42,438 bases of DNA from Tistlia consotensis USBA 355. Its GTDB lineage: Bacteria > Pseudomonadota > Alphaproteobacteria > Kiloniellales > DSM-21159. Position numbers and translations under genes: made by a program. Under the pieces are notes generated by a model. The model ran no database searches, was not told the origin of the DNA, and worked only from the letters and a program-made list of their open reading frames with translations. The stretch covers positions 1 to 42,438 of the forward strand of contig NZ_FWZX01000045.1 of assembly GCF_900177295.1 (NCBI RefSeq). Direction: 5' to 3'. This document shows positions 14,360 through 22,057 of this stretch, in pieces; position 1 is the stretch's first letter; every line of letters starts with the position of its first letter.

Positions 14360-16000
14360 GTGGCCCGCACGACAGCGCTCTACCTGGCGCTTGCCGCCAT
14401 CCTGGTGATGGCGCGGGACGGTGTCGCGGTGCTGGACCACTGGTTGAGGATCGCCAACACCCTCCTGGTCGGCCTGCTCGTCGTGACCAGCCTTCTGGCC
14501 CTCGTCGCGTTCCGCATCGTCTCCTGGCCCTGGCTGGAGCGGCGCGTGATCAGGCCGCTCCAGCGTGCCTACCGCGCCGGCCGCATCGCGGAGGCGAAGA
14601 GGCGAGGTGCAGGTGCGGCCGGCGCGGTAGGCGACGGAGCGCCGGGGAGCTCCGCCGACGCCGCGATCCAGGCAACCGGGTCCGCGCCCGTTGCCACGCA
14701 AGAGTCCGTGCGGCGAAGGCGGAGGGTCCTGCCGGCCGGCCTGATCGCAGCGGCCGCGCTTTCGGGAATGCTGGCGGCTCTCTCTCCGAGCGCCGCCCGC
14801 GCGGACGATTCGTCCATCGACGCCTGCGCGAAGATACAGCTGCTTTCCGAGCACAACTACGACTGCGTGCTCTGCCAGTTCGTCTGGCTGGTCCAGGACT
14901 TCGCGACGAAGTTCGCCCGCGAAACCCACGCCGCCCTGGCGGCCGTCGTGCCGGATCTGCTGGCGACCGTGTTGCTGCTGCTGATCGTCACCGCCGCAGC
15001 CCGGCTTTTCCTTTCGCCCCGGGACGCGGCCCCCATCGCGCGAGACCTCATCCTCCGCCTGCTGCTCGGCTGCGTCATCTTCGCCATCCTGCTCGCCGCG
15101 GCGGGCTCGAGCAGCGACGGGGATCCACCGTTCCTCTTCGAGTTCGTCTTCGACCTGCTGCAAGGCACGGCCGTCGACGTCGCACGGCTGGTCATCTCGG
15201 TTCCGTTCCAGAAGCTCGGAGTCCAGCCCGTGGTCGCCGCGGTGCGACCGGAGCTCACCGGACCCTACGTCGAGCTCTGGCAGAACGTCGAGGCCGTGCC
15301 GATGACACTGGTCCTCGTCGCCGGCGAGCGGATGGACAGCTTCATCTCCGCGGTCGTCTCGTCGTCCTGGATCCCTTGGTTCCTGCTCGCCATCCCCTAT
15401 CTGTTCGTGCTCGGGGTCTTCGCGGCCTTCATCGTCACCACGATCTTCTACTTCACTGCGATCGCCGCCACCTCGCCGCTGCTGCTGGTCGGCCTGCTCT
15501 TCCCCGCGACGCGGGGGCTTGCCGTCGGCGGATTGCGCCTCTGTCTGACCGGGGCGCTGACGGTCGTCTTCGCTTCGGCCGCCATGGGGTTGACGGGCTA
15601 TGTCCTCGCCTCGTTCCTGCCGGAGCTGGCGCGCCTCGTCGATTGCGCGCAGCCCGTCCAGCCCTGGCTGCCCTGGCCGTTCAGCTTCGTGATCGGCGGC
15701 TCCGCGTCGGTCGGTCTCTTCGGTCGGGCATCCTACTGGTTCACGCTGGTGCTCGGCTTCGCCTCGATGATCCTCCATCTGGCTGCGCCGCGGATGGCGG
15801 CCAACCTCTCCGGCGCCTCGGACTCCGCCGCCTCCGCCGCCGCCGTGGTCGCGGCGGGCCAGTATCTCACCGCCCGGTCGATCGGCGCGCTCCGCCGCGG
15901 TGCGGTGGGCTCGCCCGAGATGACGGGTCAGCTCGGCGGCCTCGCCGGCGCCGGCGTCAACCTGATCATGAACCGCTTCCGGGGCGCGCGCGGGTCATGA
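14360..16000 (+). CDS. trbL: TrbL/VirB6-like polytopic channel protein
   Basis: 546 residues. Two N-terminal helices (about 5-22 and 34-55) are followed by a basic linker and a second export-like segment ending AARADD (about residue 150). A Cys-containing loop (CVLCQFVWLVQDF) comes next, then at least six hydrophobic helices up to residue about 480 and a Gly/Ala-rich C-terminal tail. This is the VirB6/TrbL plan for the inner-membrane pore. The internal signal-like segment is unusual and could mean that two ancestral genes are joined. In classical trb operons trbL lies between trbJ/K and trbF; here it sits 8 kb away in the mobilization operon. The GTG start has GAGGG upstream; the stop overlaps the next start (ATGA). 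Confidence 0.7.
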   Translation: MARTTALYLALAAILVMARDGVAVLDHWLRIANTLLVGLLVVTSLLALVAFRIVSWPWLERRVIRPLQRAYRAGRIAEAKRRGAGAAGAVGDGAPGSSADAAIQATGSAPVATQESVRRRRRVLPAGLIAAAALSGMLAALSPSAARADDSSIDACAKIQLLSEHNYDCVLCQFVWLVQDFATKFARETHAALAAVVPDLLATVLLLLIVTAAARLFLSPRDAAPIARDLILRLLLGCVIFAILLAAAGSSSDGDPPFLFEFVFDLLQGTAVDVARLVISVPFQKLGVQPVVAAVRPELTGPYVELWQNVEAVPMTLVLVAGERMDSFISAVVSSSWIPWFLLAIPYLFVLGVFAAFIVTTIFYFTAIAATSPLLLVGLLFPATRGLAVGGLRLCLTGALTVVFASAAMGLTGYVLASFLPELARLVDCAQPVQPWLPWPFSFVIGGSASVGLFGRASYWFTLVLGFASMILHLAAPRMAANLSGASDSAASAAAVVAAGQYLTARSIGALRRGAVGSPEMTGQLGGLAGAGVNLIMNRFRGARGS

Positions 16001-16935
16001 TGAGGCTCCGCCGCGCCCCGGAAGCGCGCCGGCGGCGTGAGGGCTCACGCTCGCCGGCTCTGCGACCACCCATCCGCCGCGGCGACCCGATCGCCGCCGG
16101 GAGCCTGGTCGCTGTCGGCGCCGCGGCGCGCGCCTGGCGATCGGCGCTGCTGCTCGCCGCCCTCGGCTGCGGCGTGCTCACCGGCTGCAGGACACTGGAC
16201 CTCGCCGGCGCTCTCGCGTTCGACGATGCGGGCCGGGCCCCGGCCTCGATGGCTCCCCCCGCGGCCGACCTGCCGGCCGAGCCGCCGGCGGAGTTCGCCA
16301 GGCAGGCAGCGCCGATCGGCGCTGCTATCCCGGCGCGTCAGGACCAGATCGACTATGTGCGGCGGATCCTCGATCCGCTGGTTCCGGCCCCGTCCAGTCC
16401 GGCGCCGGCGTCGATCCCGCCGCCGGAGCCGGCGAGCAGCTGGCGGCTGGAGTTCAGGCCGGGATCGGCCGCCCTGCCTCGACTGCCGTCCGGACTCGTC
16501 GGCACGCTGCGGCGACGACTGCTCGCCGATCCGCACGCCCGGCTCGTCCTGGTTCCGGTCGCCGGCGGCTCCGGCAAGGCGGCCCGGCTGCTTGCCGCCA
16601 ACCGGGCCGTCGCGGCGGCCGACACACTCGCCGCCGCCGGCCTGCCCCGGCCGAACACCGCCTCGCCCGCGACGGGCCTGGCGGGGGTCGAGCTCCGCCT
16701 CGAGCGCGTGAGCGCAGGCGCTTCATCGCATCGTTCCGTGCCACGAGGCGCCGACCCTCTCGTCCGACGCCTGCAGGAAGCCCTCGTCGCGCGCGGCTTC
16801 GATCCGGGGCGGCCCGACGGCCTGCTCGGGCCGCGGACGCGCAAGGCCATACGCAGCGCGGAACGGAGCCTGGGCCTGCCGCTTACCGGCGCGCCAAGCG
16901 GAGCCCTGGCCCGTGCCCTCGGCCTGACCCCCTGA
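15997..16935 (+). CDS. Lipoprotein with OmpA-like and peptidoglycan-binding domains
   Basis: 312 residues. A long basic N-terminus leads to a lipoprotein signal with lipobox LTGC (Cys64). After a Pro-rich linker, residues about 148-243 resemble an OmpA C-terminal domain (WRLEFRPGSAALP, LVLVPVAGG, LLAANRAVAAADTLAAAGL, VELRLERV). Residues about 254-310 match a PGB_1 domain (LVRRLQEALVARGFDPGRPD, GPRTRKAIRSAERSLGLPLTG). It would sit in the outer membrane and grip the wall in two ways, suggesting an anchor or gauge for the secretion core. It is translationally coupled to the TrbL-like gene. Known T4SS wall-binding lipoproteins rarely combine both domains, as far as I know. Confidence 0.75.
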   Translation: MMRLRRAPEARRRREGSRSPALRPPIRRGDPIAAGSLVAVGAAARAWRSALLLAALGCGVLTGCRTLDLAGALAFDDAGRAPASMAPPAADLPAEPPAEFARQAAPIGAAIPARQDQIDYVRRILDPLVPAPSSPAPASIPPPEPASSWRLEFRPGSAALPRLPSGLVGTLRRRLLADPHARLVLVPVAGGSGKAARLLAANRAVAAADTLAAAGLPRPNTASPATGLAGVELRLERVSAGASSHRSVPRGADPLVRRLQEALVARGFDPGRPDGLLGPRTRKAIRSAERSLGLPLTGAPSGALARALGLTP

Positions 16936-17032
16936 CCCCCGGTCCCCGGTCTCCTGACCCCTGGGTCGTCGGGCTCTGCGCCACCGGGCTCCGTGGTCCG
17001 GGAGCGGTCTCGCGGAGTCGTGCCCGGGCGCT

Positions 17033-17135
17033 CGTACCGATTCTGCGCGGCACTGTGACGCCCGCCGTGCCGGCTACGCAGAATCGGTACGGCGCCGCTT
17101 GGCCGGATAGGGAATCTTCGTACCGATTCTGCGCG
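17033..17135. repeat. Three-copy CGTACCGATTCTGCG repeat
   Basis: Direct copies CGTACCGATTCTGCGCG at 17033-17049 and 17119-17135, with an inverted copy CGCAGAATCGGTACG at 17077-17091 between them. All three are exact over 15 bases. Spacing between copy starts is about 42-44 bases, four helical turns, so bound proteins would sit on one face. An origin iteron, a centromere-like site or an operator array are all possible. Confidence 0.7.
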
Positions 17136-17353
17136 CTATGTGGTGGTGCGCCCTGGGGAGGGCACCCAGATCTGGTAACCTCAATGACATGGATCGCTCG
17201 ACGAGGAATGGGCAGACAGCTGCCGCGGCGCTGCCGGATGTGGTCCGGACTGCCGGCGGCGCGCCGCGTCTCCAGGGACGGCGGACGGCAACGTCGCGCG
17301 GCGCGGCAAAATGCCGATATCGGCCTAGCGAATACGTCCGAAATCGCGCCTAT

Positions 17354-17641
17354 ATACGGCTATTTTGCGGTTTCTACCTTGACACATTGGGGGTGTTTCG
17401 CGGATCGTCGGCCTGTCTTGGTGGAACAAGGCTGATACCCCCCGCGCCGGGTTCCCCCACCCGGTCGCACCCGGGCGAGGGCGGTGGAAGAGCAGCGACA
17501 GAGCCGCGATCCCTCCGCCCTCGCCGCGCGAGCCGGTCCGCCACCAGGCCTCTGCCATCCCTGTCGAACAAGCGGTCCCGCCGGGCAATAATGCGTGGTT
17601 TATCACGTATCAATACGGCGATTTTGCCGTTTTTGTTTGAC
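17354..17641. repeat. Two AT-rich ATACGGC...TTGAC blocks
   Basis: Block one (17354-17384) and block two (17613-17641) share the pattern ATACGGC-N-ATTTTGC-N-GTTT, then 5-8 bases, then TTGAC. In block two ACGGC and GCCGT form a small stem around ATTTT. A looser relative (ATACGGC then TTGACC) lies at 22851-22870 ahead of the SF1 helicase. TTGAC looks like a -35 box, so these may be promoters with an attached operator; alternatively they are melting elements of an origin. Confidence 0.5.
17423..17464 (+). promoter_or_regulatory. GGAACAA leader motif plus hairpin, copy 3 (replication region)
   Basis: GGAACAAGGCTGATACC is followed by the stem CCGGGT-TCCCCC-ACCCGG (17447-17464). It lies 38 bases after a TTGACA box (17379-17384). 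No gene begins close downstream (the next start is at 18139), so the product could be a long leader or a small RNA. Confidence 0.45.
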
Positions 17642-18138
17642 CCGCGCCGCCGGGATCACGCAGAGTCCGCTGAGATTCGCCGAGCTGGTCCATGCCGCCG
17701 ACCCGCATCGCGGGCCGCCAGGCTCCAGATCGAGCCGCAAGGGCAGCGACGAGAGTCGCGCCGGCGCGGAAGGGTGAAGGGGCACGGCGCCCGCACGCGC
17801 ACGGCCCTGGGCGCACCGGCCAACCGGCCGGCATCGCTGACCTGCTAACGCAGAAGAGGGGGAAACGACCGAGCCAGCACTAGGACGAAACCAAGGCCAA
17901 GGCCCAGAAAAATTGAGGCCGGCAAGGCTCGCACCCCTGCCGGACCCCAGGAGAACCATCAAAACAATCCATCTCCTGGGTACGACAGAATGGCAACGGG
18001 ATCAAGCGAAAAACGCGGATTCCGAAGACGGGTGAGCTTTGCCTGCCGCGGGCCAAGAGGCTGGTCCAAGCGATCGCCGGCATGCGGCCGCGCGATACGC
18101 GGGACCCTCGCCTCGGCCGCAGCCGAGCAGGTGAACGC

Positions 18139-19380
18139 ATGTCACAGAATGACGACGGGCCGGTGCCTCCGGCCCGAACGGGGTCGGCTGCTGTCGACCG
18201 AAAGGCGCAGCGCGCGGCTGACCTCGCGCGCATCAGCGCGGCGGCACGCCGGCGGTTGGCGACGCGCGTCGACCAGCGACGGGTGGCCTCCCTGTTGAGC
18301 GACATGGAGGGAGCTCCCACCGCTGCGGGCGACCAAACCGCGCGCCGGCCGACGCGGCCGTACCGCCGGCCCGATCGGTCGGCCCAGGCGGACCTCGTGC
18401 TCCGCTATCTGCCGGCCGAGCTCCTTGCCCATCTAAGGCGCTCCGAGGCAGCCGTTCTCGCGGTGCTGGTGCGCCTGGCACGCGAGGCCGGAGGTCGGAT
18501 CGTCGATCCGTCCGTCCAGGAGATTGCCCGGCGGGCCGGGCTCTCAGAACGGGCGGTGCAGCTCGCCGTCTCGCGGCTCGTTCAAGGCCCCGCTCCGCTC
18601 CAGCCGCAGCTCGCCGTCACGCGGAGGCGGCTGCCGGAAGGCAGCGTCGAAGGGCGCAGGCTCAACGACACGAACCTCTACGAGGTGCTCGACGGCCGGC
18701 TCCTGGGCCAGAACGCCTCCAGCAGCCGGCCGACGCCTGTGCAACGCAGTTTGCCGGAAGCCGGCCGTCCAGTGGGAAGCCGTCGGCCGGATTCCACCCG
18801 AGGGGGTGAATCTTCGTGCGGACGGGTGAATCGGAAAGAGTCTTCTTCAGCTTCTACAACAGTGCCTACCCCAACCCCCCAACAGTGTAGACGCTCGCCA
18901 AAGACGAGCGGCGGAGGGGGTGGCGCACCAGCGGCCCCGCGCCTCGCCATGGCGGAACGGCCGGAGGAGAGCGACCTCGACCCGCCGGAGCTGGCGCCGG
19001 ACGACCCGCTTGCGATCGTCGCCATGGCCGCGCTCGGGCGCCTGGCCCCGGCGATGGCGCGCAAGGCCCGGGCCGGGGCGCCGGATGGCCGGGCAGCGCG
19101 AGCCCTCGGCTATCTGCTTCGCCTGGCCGAGAGCGAGATCCGCTTCGAGGAGTTCGATCGGCGGTTCTGGCGAAGGGCGGCCGAGCGCCACGGCGCGCGG
19201 GCCTGGCTGGCCCTGGGGGAGGTGCTCCTGAAGCAGCGGACCGGCTTCGACTGGAGCGTCGGCCCTCTCGCCTACCTGGGCGGCGTTCTGAAGCATGGCC
19301 TCGAGCGGGGCACCTCGGCGGCGGGCTGCCGGCCGGAGGTCTCGATCGAGCGGATCCTGGCCGGGAGTGCGGCTCGATGA
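18139..19380 (+). CDS. Winged-helix replication initiator-like protein
   Basis: 413 residues. The N-terminus is basic. Residues about 85-180 contain a winged-helix/HTH unit (SEAAVLAVLVRLAREAGG, VQEIARRAGLSERAVQLAVSRLVQ, then a beta wing with LNDTNLYEVLDGR), as in plasmid and phage primosome or initiator proteins. A Ser/Thr/Pro-rich linker precedes a C-terminal helical domain (about 285-395) with ARALGYLLRLAESEIRFEEF and FDWSVGPLAYLGGVLKHGL, resembling DnaB-loader-type C-domains. The dnaB gene 450 bases downstream in the same operon and the repeat-rich region upstream support a role in starting element replication. The ATG at 18139 is chosen because it starts SQNDDG after GCAGG. A transcriptional regulator is the alternative. 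Confidence 0.6.
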   Translation: MSQNDDGPVPPARTGSAAVDRKAQRAADLARISAAARRRLATRVDQRRVASLLSDMEGAPTAAGDQTARRPTRPYRRPDRSAQADLVLRYLPAELLAHLRRSEAAVLAVLVRLAREAGGRIVDPSVQEIARRAGLSERAVQLAVSRLVQGPAPLQPQLAVTRRRLPEGSVEGRRLNDTNLYEVLDGRLLGQNASSSRPTPVQRSLPEAGRPVGSRRPDSTRGGESSCGRVNRKESSSASTTVPTPTPQQCRRSPKTSGGGGGAPAAPRLAMAERPEESDLDPPELAPDDPLAIVAMAALGRLAPAMARKARAGAPDGRAARALGYLLRLAESEIRFEEFDRRFWRRAAERHGARAWLALGEVLLKQRTGFDWSVGPLAYLGGVLKHGLERGTSAAGCRPEVSIERILAGSAAR

Positions 19381-19832
19381 GCGCCGCCGGTCGCCGGCCG
19401 CCGCCCCCCGCTTCCGCGAGGGCAGGGCTCTGGGCCGAGGCCCTGGAAGCCAAGCTGCGAGGCAACGGGCGTCTCCCTATCCCCCGCCTGGGCGGGGGCA
19501 GGCCGGTCTGGGCCCGGCCCCGCTGCCTGGTCGATCCGGCGGCTGTGCGGGCTGCCCGCCGGGACGGCGCCACCATCGGGGCCTTGGCCCGGCGGTTCGT
19601 GGTCTCCTGCGGCTACCTCAAGCAGATCGCCTCGGAGATCGAAGCCGACGATGACGAGGCGGCCGGACCGAGCCGGTCCGCGTCTTCCCGCGCTGGCGGC
19701 GACGGCATGCCTCGCCCCCTGGTCAGCGAGGCGGCGCTGGCCCGGCTCGGAGCCTGCCCCCGGTCCGGAACGGGGGGCGGGCGTCGCTACGACCGGCCGT
19801 CCGGCGGCGATCTCACACGGGGAGGATCCTGA
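19377..19832 (+). CDS. Small HTH protein between initiator and dnaB
   Basis: 151 residues. A helix-turn-helix pattern lies at about residues 58-90 (VRAARRDGATIGALARRFVVSCGYLKQIASEIE), similar in spirit to homeodomain-like transposase or sigma-type HTH units, followed by an acidic patch EADDDEAAG. The rest is Gly/Arg-rich. No family is recognised. The start overlaps the initiator stop (ATGA) and the stop lies one base before dnaB, so all three are made together. It may assist origin binding or regulate copy control. Confidence 0.55.
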   Translation: MSAAGRRPPPPASARAGLWAEALEAKLRGNGRLPIPRLGGGRPVWARPRCLVDPAAVRAARRDGATIGALARRFVVSCGYLKQIASEIEADDDEAAGPSRSASSRAGGDGMPRPLVSEAALARLGACPRSGTGGGRRYDRPSGGDLTRGGS

Positions 19833-19833
19833 G

Positions 19834-21339
19834 ATGTCGATCGCGATTCCTCTGCTTGCCGAGAGCGAGCACGAGCTGCGCCTGCCGCCGGCGAACACCG
19901 AAGCCGAGCAGGCCCTGCTGGCCGCGATCCTGGCCAACAACCTGGCCTACGAGAAGGTCAGCGACTTCCTGCTGGCAGAGCACTTCGCCGACCCGGCGCA
20001 CGGGCGCATCTACGAGGCCTGCGGCCTGCTGATCGAGCGCGGCCAGCTGGCCACCGCCGTCACCCTGAAGAACAAGTTCGACCAGGACGGCGACCTGGCC
20101 GAGGTCGGCGGCTCCCAGTACCTCGCCGAGCTGGCCGCCAACTACGTCAACATCGTCGACGTGCGCCACTACGGCCGCATCGTCTACGACCTCTACCTGC
20201 GCCGGCAGCTGATCGACCTCGGCGAGGACGTGGTCAACGAGGCCTACCGTCACGACCTGGAGCTGGGCGCGCCGCAGCAGATCGAGCTGGCCGAGGAGCG
20301 GCTCTACCGCCTGGCCGAGACCGGCCAGACCGAGGGCGGCCTCAAGGAGTTCCGCACGGCGCTACGCGAGGCCATCGAGCTGACCGAGGCGGCCTACAAG
20401 CGCGACGGCAAGATCGCCGGCGTGCCGACCGGCTTCCGCGACCTCGACGCCCTGCTCGGCGGCCTGCACAAGTCGGACCTGCTGATCCTCGCCGGGCGCC
20501 CCTCGATGGGCAAGACGGCGCTGGCCACCAACATCGCCTTCAAGGTCGCCGCCTCGAGCCGGCTGGAGCACGCCGGCGACGGCAGCGAGGTCGAGGAGCC
20601 GGAGACGGTCGCCTTCTTCTCCCTGGAAATGTCGGCCGAGCAGCTCGCCAGCCGCATCCTCTCCGAGCAGAGCGAGGTGCGCTCCGACGCCCTGCGCCGC
20701 GGCGACATCTCGCGCGAGGACTTCGAGAAGGTCGTCGACGTCAGCCGGCGCCTCTCGACGATCCGGCTCTACATCGACGACACCCCGGCGATCTCGGTCT
20801 CGGCGATGCGGACCCGGGCGCGACGCCTGAAGCGCCAGCAGGGCCTGTCGATGATCGTCGTCGACTATCTGCAGCTGATGAGCCCGCCCGGCGGCAGCCG
20901 CGCGGAGAACCGGGTCAACGAGGTCTCGGAGATCACCCGCGGCCTCAAGGCCATCGCCAAGGAGCTCAACGTGCCGGTGCTGGCGCTCTCCCAGCTCAGC
21001 CGCGCGGTCGAGCAGCGCGAGGACAAGCGCCCGCAGCTCGCCGACCTGCGCGAGTCCGGCTCGATCGAGCAGGACGCCGACGTCGTCATGTTCGTGTTCC
21101 GCGAGCAATACTACCTGGAGCGCGCCGAGCCGCAGCGCCGCGAGAACGAGGGCGACGACAAGTACCGGGAGCGCTACAGCAACTGGCAGCGCCGCTGCGA
21201 AGAGGTCTACGGCCTGGGCGAGGTGATCGTCGCCAAGCAGCGCCACGGCCCGATCGGCAGCCGCAAGCTGACCTTCGACGGCAACACGACCCGCTTCGGC
21301 GACTACATCCCGGACGATCACCTGCCGGCGCAGCGATGA
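19834..21339 (+). CDS. dnaB: Replicative DNA helicase DnaB
   Basis: 501 residues, full length for alphaproteobacterial DnaB. The N-terminal DnaB domain (about 25-125) contains NTEAEQALLAAILANN and HGRIYEACGLLIERGQ. The RecA-like domain has Walker A AGRPSMGKTA (220-229), FFSLEMSAEQLASR, Walker B MIVVDYLQLM, LALSQLSRAVEQREDKRPQL, ESGSIEQDADVVMF and a final arginine-finger-like QRHGPIG. All catalytic motifs are intact. The ATG at 19834 has GGGGAGGA upstream; the longer frame to 19651 overlaps the HTH gene. The protein looks much like a chromosomal DnaB rather than a divergent phage helicase, suggesting capture of a host gene. Confidence 0.95.
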   Translation: MSIAIPLLAESEHELRLPPANTEAEQALLAAILANNLAYEKVSDFLLAEHFADPAHGRIYEACGLLIERGQLATAVTLKNKFDQDGDLAEVGGSQYLAELAANYVNIVDVRHYGRIVYDLYLRRQLIDLGEDVVNEAYRHDLELGAPQQIELAEERLYRLAETGQTEGGLKEFRTALREAIELTEAAYKRDGKIAGVPTGFRDLDALLGGLHKSDLLILAGRPSMGKTALATNIAFKVAASSRLEHAGDGSEVEEPETVAFFSLEMSAEQLASRILSEQSEVRSDALRRGDISREDFEKVVDVSRRLSTIRLYIDDTPAISVSAMRTRARRLKRQQGLSMIVVDYLQLMSPPGGSRAENRVNEVSEITRGLKAIAKELNVPVLALSQLSRAVEQREDKRPQLADLRESGSIEQDADVVMFVFREQYYLERAEPQRRENEGDDKYRERYSNWQRRCEEVYGLGEVIVAKQRHGPIGSRKLTFDGNTTRFGDYIPDDHLPAQR

Positions 21340-21692
21340 TGGAGAGACGGGTCGTGGCCGGGCCTCCCCGCAGCGCCGCCGAGCGGCAACGCGCCATGGC
21401 CGCGCGCCGCCGCTCGGCGGGCCTGGTTCCCGTCAAGCTGTGGGTGCCGGCGATCTGGGCCGCCGTGCTGCGCAGGACAGCCGGAGAGATCCGGCGCGCG
21501 GACGAGACCGCACGCCCGAAGGTCGATCGCGACCTGGTCGCGCAGCTGCAGGAGCGGCTCGATGCCGAGGCGCGCGAGCTGCTGCAGGCGACCGCCGGCT
21601 TCCTGGAGACCGCGCCCGCCGCCGAACGACGCAGGTTCCGCCGTCGTCTGCTCCTGTCCCTGGACGCGCTCCGCAGCAGCCGGGCAAGGTGA
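21336..21692 (+). CDS. Hypothetical basic protein downstream of dnaB
   Basis: 118 residues. RSAAERQRAMAARRRSAGLVPVKLWVPA at the N-terminus follows the pattern of a short ribbon-helix-helix-like strand (x-R-x-W-V-P) seen in small plasmid proteins. A charged helix follows (VAQLQERLDAEARELLQ) and the tail is basic. I cannot name it. Its ATG overlaps the dnaB stop (ATGATGG), placing it last in the replication operon. Confidence 0.5.
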   Translation: MMERRVVAGPPRSAAERQRAMAARRRSAGLVPVKLWVPAIWAAVLRRTAGEIRRADETARPKVDRDLVAQLQERLDAEARELLQATAGFLETAPAAERRRFRRRLLLSLDALRSSRAR

Positions 21693-21793
21693 GGCCCGCA
21701 GTGTCTGCCTCGGCGTTTGGGGTAATGCGGCGGAGCAGGCCGGCGAAAGTGTGGCGCTTGAATATGCTCTGCTGAGAGAGGAGCAAATGTTCA

Positions 21794-22048
21794 ATGGGCA
21801 GGCTGGTGGGCGAAGATCCCCTCACGATCGGGTTGCCGTGCAAAGGCTGGTACGATCTCAGCAGAGCGAGGCTAGGGCCCTCGGTCGCCAGGGTGATGCA
21901 GGAAATCACGGACACCAGCGGCCAGAGCCTGGAGGGCGTGGAGTGGGAGGTGGTCGACGGCAACCACCACGATGGGCGGTTTGAGGCGCTGATCCGCATC
22001 CGGTCGAAGGAGCCGATCGATTGCGTGCATCTGGCATTGTTATTGTAG
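21794..22048 (+). CDS. Hypothetical 84-residue protein
   Basis: Not recognised. It has mixed composition with a GRFEALIRIRSKEPIDCVHLALLL C-terminus that looks like two beta strands, plus a WEVVDGNHHDGRF turn. A GAGAGAGGAG site lies about 10 bases before the ATG. The stop is 9 bases before the nuclease-like gene, so the two probably form a pair. The 100 bases before it hold a possible weak promoter and no other gene. Confidence 0.45.
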   Translation: MGRLVGEDPLTIGLPCKGWYDLSRARLGPSVARVMQEITDTSGQSLEGVEWEVVDGNHHDGRFEALIRIRSKEPIDCVHLALLL

Positions 22049-22057
22049 TGATCGGGA

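Larger units (their letters stand above)
16936..18138. other. 1.2-kb noncoding repeat-rich region: candidate replication origin
   Basis: No convincing gene: the longest open frame (17138-17848, plus) has no recognisable domain and runs through the repeats. The region contains three copies of a 15-17-bp repeat (17033, 17077 inverted, 17119), the 12-bp palindrome GCCGATATCGGC (17313-17324) and two related AT-rich blocks (17354 and 17613). It also holds one GGAACAA leader motif (17423) and patches of low GC. It lies directly upstream of an initiator-like protein and DnaB, which is where an iteron-type origin would be expected. The last 500 bases hold nothing I can name. Confidence 0.45.

Noticed and set aside
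13946-15778. 610-codon minus-strand frame opposite the TrbL-like gene
   Set aside because: Asp/Gly/Gln/Arg-rich antisense shadow of a hydrophobic protein; no start signal.
17138-17848. A 236-codon frame in the repeat-rich region
   Set aside because: It crosses the leader motif, the AT-rich repeats and has no domain or ribosome site.
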